From contig JAILCC010000019.1 in assembly GCA_024680555.1 (NCBI GenBank), positions 1 through 64,000 on the forward strand: a stretch of 64,000 nucleotides of DNA, in the 5' to 3' direction. The stretch is from a bacterium (lineage in GTDB: Bacteria; Cyanobacteriota; Vampirovibrionia; Gastranaerophilales; JAILCC01). The notes under the pieces are model-generated. The model searched no databases, was not told the origin of the DNA, and saw only the letters and a program-made list of their open reading frames with translations. Positions 8,710 to 18,214 of this stretch are shown here, one piece after another (within the stretch, counting starts at the first letter, position 1; each line of letters begins with the position of its first letter). Made by a program: the position numbers and the translations under genes.

Positions 8710-11372
8710 TATACGGTTCCTAATACTTTTTCCTGTTTTTTGAACTGCATTTCATATAAATGCTTATATTGTCCGTTTTCAATATTCATAAGTTCATCAT
8801 GCGTACCGAGTTCGACGAGTTCGCCCTCGTTGATAACCGCAATCCTGTCTGCGTTCTTAATTGTTGAAAGCCTGTGTGCAATAATAAAAACGGTTCGATT
8901 TTTCATCAAATTATCCATTGCTTTTTGAACAATAGCCTCTGACTCATTGTCCAGTGCAGATGTTGCTTCATCCAAAATAACAATTGGTGCATTTCTAAGC
9001 ATCGCCCTTGCAATAGCAATACGCTGTCTTTGACCGCCCGACAAAGTCAAACCCCTTTCCCCTATAACGGTATCAAGCCCCTCGGGAAATTCTTCAATGG
9101 TTTTTTCCAAGTGGGCGTATTTAATAGCTATTTCAAGTTCTTCATTAGTTGCATCAGGCTTACCCATCAATATATTTTCCCTGATTGTTCCGGAGTATAG
9201 GAAATTATCCTGAAATACCATAGAAATAGAGCGTCTCAACGAACGCAGGGAAAACTCCCTTATATCTGTTCCGTCATATTTTACGGCACCCTCTTTTACG
9301 TCATAAAAACGGTTTACCAAATTAACAAGAGTTGATTTTCCTCCGCCGGAATTTCCCACTATGGCAAGAGTTTCATTTTTGGGAACAGTGAGATTGATAT
9401 TTTTCAATACAGGCTTGTTCGGCACGTATTCAAAATATACATTTTCAAATGTTATTGCGGTATTTAAGCCACGACAAATTTGCGGATTTGCTTTTTCTTG
9501 AATTGCAGGTTCCAAATCAAATAATTCAAATACCCGCCCCATTGCAACAAATATTTTCTGTATGCCTGTGAGAGTCGAACCCAAAGATTTAATCGGTTTG
9601 TAGAGCAGCAATAATGATGTTACAAAAGATGCAAAAGAGCCTGCTGTCATCTGCCCTGTGTTTATAAGATAAGTACCGTATCCCAAAACTATTGCAATAC
9701 CTACAGATGCAATTTGATACATCATCGGGGACATCCAAGCCGTTCTTTTCGTAAGAGACATATTAATGTTAAAAGCCTCTTTTACATACTGTCTGAAAAG
9801 ATTTTCCTGCCTGTCTTGCAAATCATAAGCAAACATAACTTTGTTACCGTTGTATGTCTCGTTCATGTTTGTAGTTATATTTCCCGAAATAACCATGTTT
9901 TCGTTAGAAGCTTTCCTTATCCTTTTCCGGAGCAGTGCAACCGGTACAAATGCAACACAAAGAACCAATACCCCTATAAATGCCAACTGCCAAGAACTGT
10001 ATATCATTACCGCAATAAGCCCCAAAGCACCAAATACACTTGTTGTAATGGCTTTTATGTCGCTGACAACGCCCGAAGATGCAGTAGATGCATCACTTAC
10101 ATATCTTGAGATAATTATTCCCGAGGGGTTATCATCAAAAAACTGAGGGTGCATATTGACCAAACGATGAAAAAGGTCAAACTTTACATCATTAGTTATT
10201 TTTCTACTTGTCCATGCAGAGATATATGAGTTTAAATATCTTAATACGCCTTGGAATGCCGCAAAAAGAATTATACCGACAGGCAATATAAATGCCATAG
10301 CCAAACTTGTTATGGTAATATCATGCCCGAGCAAAGAAAAACCGAAAGTTTTTCCGCCAATAACGTAGTCCATATAGGGTTTTAAAGCAAGTGCAGTTAC
10401 GCCGTCAAGCAATCCCAAAGGAACTGAAATCATAAAGCCTATTAAAATTCTGAACCAATAAGGCTTTATGTATGGAAACATTCGTGATAAGAGCCATTTG
10501 TAATTAAATGAATTTATGGCAGTAGTGGCTTTCAGTTTATACTGGTTAACTTCCTGAAAATCCTTAATTTCATCATAAACAGATGTTTTTTCCGCATATT
10601 TCCACCACAAATCTTTATATCCATTACAACAGTTTTTTTCTATTGGTTTAGCCCCAACAAATACTATAATTACCGGTTTTTCAGTATGCAGTAAATATTT
10701 TTTGTATTGCGTTCTAAGCTCTTCGGAACAATTTATATTCGTTTTATAATGCCACTTTTCTGCATAACCGTATTTCATTGGTAATTCTTTGCAATTATCT
10801 ATAAGAAGATTTAAAAAATGCATTTCCTGGCAACATCTGATATCGATATTTTCACCCTGAAGAAAACTTCTGGATAGCAATTTTTCATCAAGCTTGCGTT
10901 CTCTTAACTCTTTTAGATTCATTAGCAATAAGTAATTTGAAAATAAAAATTTATTTTTAGATTTTATAGGATAGCTTAACTCATAAATATATTTTGTTGA
11001 TGCACATAAACAATTAGAGACATCCGTACCATATAATTCACTTAAATCACCGTTCACAATACTTGCAGAATTTATATATAATATCTTGTCTGCATCAGTG
11101 ATTTTAGGTAATTCCAAACAGTACAATGAATTATAATAATGGCAAAACGAAGTATATTTTATATGATTTATTTTTGCACAATATAATGAACTGCAATTAT
11201 CATATTTCTTGATTATATCAAATTTTGAAATAAATTCTTGGCGTACAGTGCCATCATAAATAATATATAAATTGATATTATTATTTTGATTATTTGCAAA
11301 AAGGCTATATATAGATACCATAGCCATATAAAAATTCTCTTCGGATATTGAATAAGCTACATTAATTTCCAA
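8709..11372 (-). CDS. GT8-like domain fused to an MsbA-type ABC exporter
   Basis: This 887-residue protein combines two unrelated modules. Residues 1-275 resemble family 8 glycosyltransferases (start INVAYSISEENFYMAMVSIYSL). The expected DxD metal site near residue 99 reads ILYINSASIV, and the C-terminal His-containing motif reads VFVGAKPIE, so catalysis is doubtful. From about residue 294 there is a six-helix exporter domain, then an ATPase with Walker A VGNSGGGKST (about 672), LSGGQRQRIAIARA (about 776) and Walker B IVILDEATSALD. By context it should export the lipid-linked product of this operon. The GT8-like part may be a docking or sensing module. It is coupled to the next gene by TAATG, with a 66-base gap after the FrhB-like gene upstream. 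Confidence 0.85.
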   Translation of the reverse strand: MEINVAYSISEENFYMAMVSIYSLFANNQNNNINLYIIYDGTVRQEFISKFDIIKKYDNCSSLYCAKINHIKYTSFCHYYNSLYCLELPKITDADKILYINSASIVNGDLSELYGTDVSNCLCASTKYIYELSYPIKSKNKFLFSNYLLLMNLKELRERKLDEKLLSRSFLQGENIDIRCCQEMHFLNLLIDNCKELPMKYGYAEKWHYKTNINCSEELRTQYKKYLLHTEKPVIIVFVGAKPIEKNCCNGYKDLWWKYAEKTSVYDEIKDFQEVNQYKLKATTAINSFNYKWLLSRMFPYIKPYWFRILIGFMISVPLGLLDGVTALALKPYMDYVIGGKTFGFSLLGHDITITSLAMAFILPVGIILFAAFQGVLRYLNSYISAWTSRKITNDVKFDLFHRLVNMHPQFFDDNPSGIIISRYVSDASTASSGVVSDIKAITTSVFGALGLIAVMIYSSWQLAFIGVLVLCVAFVPVALLRKRIRKASNENMVISGNITTNMNETYNGNKVMFAYDLQDRQENLFRQYVKEAFNINMSLTKRTAWMSPMMYQIASVGIAIVLGYGTYLINTGQMTAGSFASFVTSLLLLYKPIKSLGSTLTGIQKIFVAMGRVFELFDLEPAIQEKANPQICRGLNTAITFENVYFEYVPNKPVLKNINLTVPKNETLAIVGNSGGGKSTLVNLVNRFYDVKEGAVKYDGTDIREFSLRSLRRSISMVFQDNFLYSGTIRENILMGKPDATNEELEIAIKYAHLEKTIEEFPEGLDTVIGERGLTLSGGQRQRIAIARAMLRNAPIVILDEATSALDNESEAIVQKAMDNLMKNRTVFIIAHRLSTIKNADRIAVINEGELVELGTHDELMNIENGQYKHLYEMQFKKQEKVLGTV

Positions 11373-11438
11373 TTTATATAGTTCCTCTATTGCATACCTT
11401 CAATACTATCATAAAAAACAATTATTACACTACCCAAA

Positions 11439-12653
11439 TTAAGATTTTCCTATAATTTTACACAAAAAATCCATAAGCTTCTTTTTATTATTTTCAAATT
11501 TTATATCTTTGGAAACTGCCATATACGGATACTTATCATTTCCGAGTTTTATTTTTTTTAATGCTTTTTTATACATACTTTTATATTTTTTACTACTATT
11601 TCCGTCCAATAATCCCTTTATTCTTGCATATTCAATATTTTTTTCCCTCAAATGAATTCCCTGACCTTTTGCTAATTCGGAAGATGTTTTACGCAAACAC
11701 CTAAAAAGACCAGCTGATTTTTCCCATATATCTTGTCCTAATTGAGTTCTTATTATAATTGTACTCTCCCCATTAATATCTCTATCTTTGGGTTTACCTA
11801 TATAATTGTCACCAAAAACTATATCTGCCCTTCTATTCAATTTGTCGGGACAGTACAAACATCTTTCAAGAACAAAGTAATCTTTTACCTCCATACGTTT
11901 TTTTCTCGGCAAATCAATATATGTTCCGTCAGTATACGTTAATCTCAAATTTCCAGGCCAACCACCAGCATCCTTTGTTCTAAAAAATAATTCTTTTAAA
12001 ATTTTTCCTTTTGAAACAGGATTCTCTTGAAAGTATTTATTTACATTATAATTCATGGTTTTATCGCAAATTAACCCCAATAACAGATAATTATCACGGT
12101 TTAATTTTTGTATGTTTATGAAATTATTAAATGCAACTATAACACACGGAGTTCCTACTATAATAATTTTTTCATCAGGATGATTTTTAATATAAAACGC
12201 TGTATTAAAATGATTTATTGTTAAATAGCGGCTTTTAGAAGTGTTATTTAAGTTATCACCTTTAATAAATCGCTTTGTTTGCAACTGCTTATCATAATTA
12301 TATCCTTCCACCAAAAAAGCAGACTCATAGACATCATTTTCAAGTAAATATTTTACTATTGAAGTAACTGCACCACCACTTTGCGAATTTGCCAAAATAT
12401 CTTTATCTAAAGTTTGAACATTATAAACATCAATTACATTACCCAAAATGTAATCATTTAAATTGGCAGAAGACTTATATTCTTTAAGCTGATTTATAGG
12501 ACAAGCCTTTTCGCACAATCCGCAATTTTTGCAATCACCATTAACATTAGGAAAATTATCTTTAAAACTTATACAATTCAGATGGCATATAGCAGAACAA
12601 ATACCACACTGGATACACAAATTTTCTTGTTTTACATGTTCAATATTACGCAT
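11439..12653 (-). CDS. FrhB/F420-dehydrogenase beta-like iron-sulfur protein of glycan loci
   Basis: The N-terminus carries two 4Fe-4S ferredoxin motifs, CIQCGICSAICHLNC and CKNCGLCEKACP. It is followed by FrhB-type N- and C-terminal domains (GGAVTSIVKYLL; IVGTPCVIVAF; CLYCPDKLNRRADIVFGD). Such proteins regularly sit beside polysaccharide pyruvyl transferases in capsule and LPS loci, as here: the upstream pyruvyl transferase gene overlaps by one base (TAATG). The reaction on glycans is not established; a flavin or iron-sulfur redox role is inferred. No other F420-related gene is visible. Confidence 0.85.
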   Translation of the reverse strand: MRNIEHVKQENLCIQCGICSAICHLNCISFKDNFPNVNGDCKNCGLCEKACPINQLKEYKSSANLNDYILGNVIDVYNVQTLDKDILANSQSGGAVTSIVKYLLENDVYESAFLVEGYNYDKQLQTKRFIKGDNLNNTSKSRYLTINHFNTAFYIKNHPDEKIIIVGTPCVIVAFNNFINIQKLNRDNYLLLGLICDKTMNYNVNKYFQENPVSKGKILKELFFRTKDAGGWPGNLRLTYTDGTYIDLPRKKRMEVKDYFVLERCLYCPDKLNRRADIVFGDNYIGKPKDRDINGESTIIIRTQLGQDIWEKSAGLFRCLRKTSSELAKGQGIHLREKNIEYARIKGLLDGNSSKKYKSMYKKALKKIKLGNDKYPYMAVSKDIKFENNKKKLMDFLCKIIGKS

Positions 12654-13936
12654 TAAAACATTCCCTTAATTACATCAAAACAAGTATTTTTTTGCACATC
12701 TTGTACTTTTTGTTTAATAATATATCTTATTTCTTCTTTATGGCCCTCAATATAATCAATACTCTTGAGCATTTCATCAATATTAAAATCATATCTGCAA
12801 TCAAACATCATTTTTTCTTGTCCAAGAAGTTGCAAAAGTTCATTGTATTTTATTGCCCACCCTAAAACAATACAGGGCATATATTTCTTGTAAGCATGAA
12901 CAATCGAATGAAATCTCGACAAAATCAGAAACTCAAACTTTTCAAAAATTTTCGGAAACTCAATACAATTAATATTTGATTCAATAAAATATACGTTCTC
13001 ATTTGTTTCAAACATTTGCTTAAATTCCTTGCATAAATCTATATCATACGTATCATAGTTAGAAATACAAACATTGTACCCCTTTGATAACAAATAATTT
13101 ATCATTGTCTTATAAACATCATAATAATTTCTGTTTGTACAATGTTCAAATAATCTTTTATTCGGAATTATAAGGACACTTTTGGGTTTAATTGCATCGT
13201 AACAATTAATATTTTCCTCGGGAACGCTTTTATACAGTCCCTGATACTCATGTGAATTTTGCAACACCATATCGTTAGATAAGTATATATTATTCAATCC
13301 TAATTCTTTTAATAAACGATACCCCTCCTTTTCACGACAGAAAATAATTTTGGGATACTTTAATATTTCTTTTAAACTTTCTTTGGTAATTCCCATTGAC
13401 CCATCAAAATCAATTGGTCCGATTGATTGAGGCATCAAAAACATTTTTTTGCCATACAATTTTGCAATTTGTATTTTATAAAGCAAAAGATTATTAATAG
13501 TTCTCGTTTTTTCTGAAGAAATAGAAAAGCCGCTTATATCAAAAATTGCATCAACATGTTTAATCGTTTTTAAAAAAGGTGTTTTTGTTTTAAATCTATA
13601 AATAAGTCTTTTTATAAAATTAGAATTTTCTTGGATAATTTCCTCTAACTCTTTAAAACTATTTTTTATAAATTGAGCATCAATATATTTTTTTTGTTGT
13701 TTCGCATTTTCAGTAAATTTAACCTGCACAATTATTTTGCAATTTGAATCATTTTCTTTTAGCCAAGAAATCATTGTATACAACATTGATTCAGCGCCTT
13801 TATTATTAAAACCGCCACCTGTAATAAAATACTTTTTGCATTTTGAAAAATAAAGTTTTATTCTTACCCCTAAAATTGTTACGACTTTATGTTTTTTTTC
13901 ATTTCTAACAGAAAAAATTTGTTTCAATAAATTCAT
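12653..13936 (-). CDS. Polysaccharide pyruvyl transferase family protein
   Basis: This 427-residue protein has the family opening ITGGGFNNKGAESMLYTMI near residue 40. It also has the middle block MFLMPQSIGPIDF, and FEFLILSRFHSIVHAYKKYMPCIVLGWAIKY near the C-terminus. Members transfer a pyruvyl group from phosphoenolpyruvate onto sugars, forming a ketal. The first 30 residues carry the short module FSVRNEKKHKVVTILGVRI, which recurs in three other proteins of this operon. It is coupled to the FrhB-like gene. The acceptor sugar is unknown. Confidence 0.85.
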   Translation of the reverse strand: MNLLKQIFSVRNEKKHKVVTILGVRIKLYFSKCKKYFITGGGFNNKGAESMLYTMISWLKENDSNCKIIVQVKFTENAKQQKKYIDAQFIKNSFKELEEIIQENSNFIKRLIYRFKTKTPFLKTIKHVDAIFDISGFSISSEKTRTINNLLLYKIQIAKLYGKKMFLMPQSIGPIDFDGSMGITKESLKEILKYPKIIFCREKEGYRLLKELGLNNIYLSNDMVLQNSHEYQGLYKSVPEENINCYDAIKPKSVLIIPNKRLFEHCTNRNYYDVYKTMINYLLSKGYNVCISNYDTYDIDLCKEFKQMFETNENVYFIESNINCIEFPKIFEKFEFLILSRFHSIVHAYKKYMPCIVLGWAIKYNELLQLLGQEKMMFDCRYDFNIDEMLKSIDYIEGHKEEIRYIIKQKVQDVQKNTCFDVIKGMF

Positions 13937-13967
13937 ATAACAATTCCTTGCACTTTCTTCTTATCGG

Positions 13968-16274
13968 TTAATCTTCTTTTGTTTTATTTTGTTCCAATAC
14001 TTCTATTATATACGAAAATATTTTATCCGCAGCAGGTTGTTTACAATCGACAATTTCATCCGCAATTCTTTCTCTTGATTCTTTTTTGTAATCTTTTTTA
14101 TTCAGGACCAAATCGGCAAAAATCTGTTCCAATTCATCATTGCTGTGAGACAGATAATATTCGGAGCAAACTTTTTGCCCAAGAATGTTATTTTCCATCG
14201 CCCTTGGGTTACACAATTTAATTACCGGCTTTTTGGTCGGCAAATATTCGACAAGGAATGACGAACAGTCCGTTATCATCAAATCCGAAGACTTGAAAAT
14301 ATCGAAATAATCGCCGGAGCCATAAACTTTTCCTATTTTCTTCCATTCTGCAACATATTCATCAAGCTCCTGCTGAGTCCAACCTATCTTTAAGAGTTTA
14401 TATTTCAACAAAGGATGGGGCTTATATACCCACGTTGTTTCCGGATGGGCCTTCGCCAAATCTTGAATGAATTTTCCGTTTTCAAGAAATGTTGAAATAT
14501 GCAAAACTTCACTTTCCAATATTGAATGGTGTGGAGCATATATAATTTTGTATTTATCGGGATTTTTCCAATATCTTGCCAAGTCAATATTGTCTGAATT
14601 ATTTACAAACACGTCAAGCTTAGGATAACCTGTCACCACGCAGTTTTCTGCCGCCCTTGAATTGTAGAGCGTATATCGTTCTTTATTTAACTCGTGTTCC
14701 ACGAAATAAGCAAATAACCATATATGAAAATCGTCCGTATAATTCGCACGCACATTTTCTATTTCATAGCCGTACGAACAAAAGAGGTTAAGCGCATATT
14801 GTGAGGTATATATCGGCCTGATTTCCCGAGGTAAATCAAATCTGGACATATAAAATATAATATCGGGATTAAACTTCTTTATATCCGTGTATTTTTTGCC
14901 TTTACATCCCAAGACAGCATCAATATTTCTGCTTTTATAAAATTTTATGTGCTCATTTATGATTTTTTTGCCGTTCTTTTTATCTTTTAAAACTCTTTTT
15001 CTCGGATATATGACAACCTTGGGTGAAAAATATCTGCTTTTCTTTAGGGTTTTATACAAGGAATCATATCCCCATTTTTGTTCTTCCTGAGAAATGAAAA
15101 TTACATTTATCGGTTCTTTTTTGTACTTTTCACGCAAACGTGCCAAAACATTTTCGTAATTGTTTTTTATTCTTTTTATGCTGCCTACCGTATGCCTGAT
15201 ACATATTCCGAATATCGTTATATTTTTCCTGACGGCATCGTAATAAACTTCTCTTGATACGGAAAATATTTTTTTCAAAAAGTTCTTTGGCTTTTCTTTT
15301 AAGCAAATGTTAAAGTTGTATGGCAAATCCGGTTCCGTTTTTTCACAAGGCAATTGCTCCGGGAAAAAAGAATTTAGTAAATACTTAATGCATTCTCTGT
15401 CATAATCATTTGCAGTCGGCTCGTCATTTATACAAAACAATGCAGGATTAGCAAGTTTTATTTTCCATTTCATTTTATTTATAGGCTCAACGGCGTACGT
15501 TGCGCTATCGACATTAGAATGTTTATTGGCTTTTATAATTCTTAAGGGACTTTTGCCCTTAACAATCTGATATAGCGAAAAAATTATTCTTTGGACTGAT
15601 AATTTACGAAACTTATGAGTTAAAAGCTCATCAAACTCATTTTTGTATTCGTTTTTACACGCTTTATACAGTGTTTTTGTATACGCATCCAAATTGTGAT
15701 GGGGTATGCAAGAATAAGCCTTATGAAATTTGCGTTTTATTAGCTGAATTGAAAGAAAGACGCTTCTTACATACAAACTGCGCTTCAAGCTTGCTTTTGT
15801 AAACTTCTTTTCTCTTAACCTTACAATCGGTTTGCCGTCAAACGTAAAAAAGAAAGAGGGTTTTAACTGTTTAAATACGAAGCAGTCGTCATTTGCCAGC
15901 AAAAAATGTTCCGACAAGCCAGGTATATTAGCCACGCAGGACTCAATGGCTCTCGAATTAAATACCGGCAGGCAATCGTTGGGCATTATTTCCTTATGCG
16001 TAACTATTTTTATTCTGTCATCTCGGGTATCAAGCCACTTTGGAACTTGTCCGTTAGTAACTATGTATATTTTATTTACCCACGGAATATTTTGAAAAAC
16101 CGAACGCAACGAATACCTGAGTTCGTCATTCTCAATATATCTGCTGTCACACACATCTTGTGAAACAGGAATATTTAATTTTTTTTGCCAAAAATTTTTT
16201 TCTTTTGCAAAATCTTCATCTGCTCCATTCACCCACAAATATACAAGGTCTATAGGATATTTTTTTAAATTCAT
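13968..16274 (-). CDS. Stealth phosphotransferase fused to CDP-glycerol glycerophosphotransferase-like domain
   Basis: Residues 1-310 hold all four Stealth conserved regions: IDLVYLWVNGADEDF, then ENDELRYSLRSVFQNIPWV with KIYIVTNGQVPKWLD, then HHNLDAYTKTLYK, then CINDEPTANDYD. Stealth enzymes move sugar-1-phosphate to make phosphodiester-linked polymers. A linker near residue 350 contains the recurring FSV...ITIFGICI module. From about residue 385 a TagB/TagF-like domain follows, with YAPHHS and DLMITDCSSFLVEYLPTKKP. It should transfer glycerol phosphate or a similar CDP-activated alcohol. A single protein may thus build two linkages of a repeat unit. The gene lies 30 bases after the dehydrogenase gene. 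Confidence 0.85.
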   Translation of the reverse strand: MNLKKYPIDLVYLWVNGADEDFAKEKNFWQKKLNIPVSQDVCDSRYIENDELRYSLRSVFQNIPWVNKIYIVTNGQVPKWLDTRDDRIKIVTHKEIMPNDCLPVFNSRAIESCVANIPGLSEHFLLANDDCFVFKQLKPSFFFTFDGKPIVRLREKKFTKASLKRSLYVRSVFLSIQLIKRKFHKAYSCIPHHNLDAYTKTLYKACKNEYKNEFDELLTHKFRKLSVQRIIFSLYQIVKGKSPLRIIKANKHSNVDSATYAVEPINKMKWKIKLANPALFCINDEPTANDYDRECIKYLLNSFFPEQLPCEKTEPDLPYNFNICLKEKPKNFLKKIFSVSREVYYDAVRKNITIFGICIRHTVGSIKRIKNNYENVLARLREKYKKEPINVIFISQEEQKWGYDSLYKTLKKSRYFSPKVVIYPRKRVLKDKKNGKKIINEHIKFYKSRNIDAVLGCKGKKYTDIKKFNPDIIFYMSRFDLPREIRPIYTSQYALNLFCSYGYEIENVRANYTDDFHIWLFAYFVEHELNKERYTLYNSRAAENCVVTGYPKLDVFVNNSDNIDLARYWKNPDKYKIIYAPHHSILESEVLHISTFLENGKFIQDLAKAHPETTWVYKPHPLLKYKLLKIGWTQQELDEYVAEWKKIGKVYGSGDYFDIFKSSDLMITDCSSFLVEYLPTKKPVIKLCNPRAMENNILGQKVCSEYYLSHSNDELEQIFADLVLNKKDYKKESRERIADEIVDCKQPAADKIFSYIIEVLEQNKTKED

Positions 16275-16304
16275 GAATTATTCCTTTTTACTTTCTTGAA
16301 GTTT

Positions 16305-17063
16305 TTATTTCCTGTATTTTCCGTTCACAAGAGGAACCAGTTTCATAATATCGTAAAGTTCGGTATCTTTGATGCACTCGATAAAAGCATTGACGTCTTT
16401 TGGAAAACATTTTCCGCCGTACCCAAATCGTCCGTCTGGTCCGGGAACAAGCGTATGAGGCTCATTTATATACCCGCTGAGAAGAACACCGTTATGAACA
16501 TTTTCGTAATCTATGCCAAGTTTTTGGCAGTATTCGTATATTCCGTTAAAATATGTTACTTTCAGTGCGCCAAACACATTATGCGCATATTTGGCAACTT
16601 CCGCCTCAAGAGAGGACATGCATACATATTCTTTGCCGACAAAAATTTCCTTCAATAATTCTTCGTTATTGGTAAACACCATAGGTTGACTATAAAAATC
16701 GCTTACGGCAGTTCTTTCCGTCAAAAATTCCGGCATAAAATTAATCTGCTTATTGTGCTTTTTTGATAACATATCGCATGTTCCGGGCTTCAGTGTGGTA
16801 CGAATATAAATCGGCACATCAGGGCACGAATCAATGATGTTTTCCAAAGTAGTCAAATCTTGCGAAAGGTCATCTTCCGTAGGAATATGAATACTTACAA
16901 AGATAGCATCCGCTTTTGAAATATCATCATTCAAGCCTTTCGGCGGATCAACACGCAATATATTACATTTTTCGGAATTGTTTTCTTCTATCCATTTTAT
17001 TAGCGCACCGCCTATAACACCGCAGCCTATAACGCCAACATTAATTTTATTCCTCTCTGTCAC
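16305..17063 (-). CDS. Short UDP-glucose/GDP-mannose dehydrogenase-family protein
   Basis: This 252-residue protein has a Rossmann start (GVIGCGVIGGAL) and the block EAEVAKYAHNVFGALKV. It also has the catalytic-cysteine motif GYGGKCFPKD near residue 220, so nucleotide-sugar oxidation is plausible. It ends about 30 residues after that motif: the C-terminal sugar-nucleotide-binding domain of usual 400-450-residue enzymes is absent, and the N-terminal domain is also compact. The frame is clean and the gene fits the operon, so this looks like a genuine short form. The start is GTG (TGACAGAG context) with GGAG seven bases before; the upstream stop is one base away. Confidence 0.8.
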   Translation of the reverse strand: MTERNKINVGVIGCGVIGGALIKWIEENNSEKCNILRVDPPKGLNDDISKADAIFVSIHIPTEDDLSQDLTTLENIIDSCPDVPIYIRTTLKPGTCDMLSKKHNKQINFMPEFLTERTAVSDFYSQPMVFTNNEELLKEIFVGKEYVCMSSLEAEVAKYAHNVFGALKVTYFNGIYEYCQKLGIDYENVHNGVLLSGYINEPHTLVPGPDGRFGYGGKCFPKDVNAFIECIKDTELYDIMKLVPLVNGKYRK

Positions 17064-17064
17064 T

Positions 17065-18204
17065 TTAGTGCTCCTTCCTCTTGGATTTAAATTGTATCTT
17101 CTTCCACAATATTGTTACTACTTTATATTTTTGTCTGTCAACAATTTTATTTTTTATTGAAAAAATATTTTCTAATATTCGTTTCCAAAATAGCTTTCTG
17201 CTTACGGTTATACATATTTTTTGATACTCCTGCAATTTCTTTTCGCAAAGCGGCTGACTATTTTTTTCCCAGTCTTGCTTTTTAGGATACATAATCTGAA
17301 GCAGATACGGCAATTGATTTCTATATTGGGAACTAACATCCGGCTCGTCATTTATGCACAACAGATACGGCGTTTTTGATAAAATCTGTCTTTGAAGTTT
17401 TGAAATTTCTTTGATATCAGCATATAGCGAATCTGCATGAATACCGTCAAACGTATCCTCGTACTCACACACGATATTCGATTCATGATTCGCTATTTGA
17501 TAAAGCAAAAAGATTACTCTTTGAATTGACAATTCCCGGAATTTTTGATTTCTCAATTTTTCAAATTCTTCTTTAAATTCTTCCAAACATTTATTAAATA
17601 TTTTTTTGCTGTATAAGTCCATATTGTGATGAGGAACATACATCAATGTCTTTCCGTACTTTTCTTTTATTAAATTTATGCTGTGCAGAACAGATTTTTT
17701 ATACAAACTTTTTTCCAAAACTTCGTCAGTATAATCATAATGAAACAAGCGTGGAATCGGCAAACCGCTATCATCTATGAAAAAATCAGGCTGCACCGGT
17801 CTGTTTACGAAGCAATCATCGTTTGAAAGCAAAAAATATTCGGATAAATCGGGTATATTCGTAACAAAAGTTTCTATAACACGAGAATTAAAACATGGTA
17901 AGTATTTTGCGGGTATTATAGCTTTGTGGTTGATAATTTTAATCTTGTCGGTTTTGGATAAATCCAGCCAATCCGGAATTTGACCGTTCGTAACAATATA
18001 AATTTTGTTTACCCATGGTGCATTTATTTCGACAGAACGCAAAGAATAACGCAATTCCTGATTATCAACAAACCTTGCATCCGCATTATCATCATTATGC
18101 GGAATTCCAAGCTTTTCTTGCCAATCTTTCTTTTCCTTTATAAATTCAGAGTCAGAACCGTCTACCCACAAATATACAATATCTATTTTCAGATTTTCAG
18201 ACAC
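17065..18204 (-). CDS. Stealth-family sugar-phosphate transferase
   Basis: This protein of about 379 residues carries the Stealth regions IDIVYLWVDGSDSEF, DNQELRYSLRSVEINAPWV, HHNMDLYSKK and CINDEPDVSSQYR. It is a paralogue of the first half of the fusion protein two genes downstream. Its C-terminus carries the recurring FSIKN...KYKVVTIL module. A GTG start at 18204 is chosen because AGGAG lies seven bases upstream and the protein then begins SENLKIDIVYLW, matching its paralogue; an upstream ATG at 18222 lacks such a site. It should make phosphodiester-linked glycan. Confidence 0.85.
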   Translation of the reverse strand: MSENLKIDIVYLWVDGSDSEFIKEKKDWQEKLGIPHNDDNADARFVDNQELRYSLRSVEINAPWVNKIYIVTNGQIPDWLDLSKTDKIKIINHKAIIPAKYLPCFNSRVIETFVTNIPDLSEYFLLSNDDCFVNRPVQPDFFIDDSGLPIPRLFHYDYTDEVLEKSLYKKSVLHSINLIKEKYGKTLMYVPHHNMDLYSKKIFNKCLEEFKEEFEKLRNQKFRELSIQRVIFLLYQIANHESNIVCEYEDTFDGIHADSLYADIKEISKLQRQILSKTPYLLCINDEPDVSSQYRNQLPYLLQIMYPKKQDWEKNSQPLCEKKLQEYQKICITVSRKLFWKRILENIFSIKNKIVDRQKYKVVTILWKKIQFKSKRKEH

Positions 18205-18214
18205 GCCATAACTC

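Noticed and set aside
9714-10146. Plus-strand frames inside the ABC exporter gene
   Set aside because: They are antisense shadows of a conserved coding region with no ribosome-binding site or recognisable domain.
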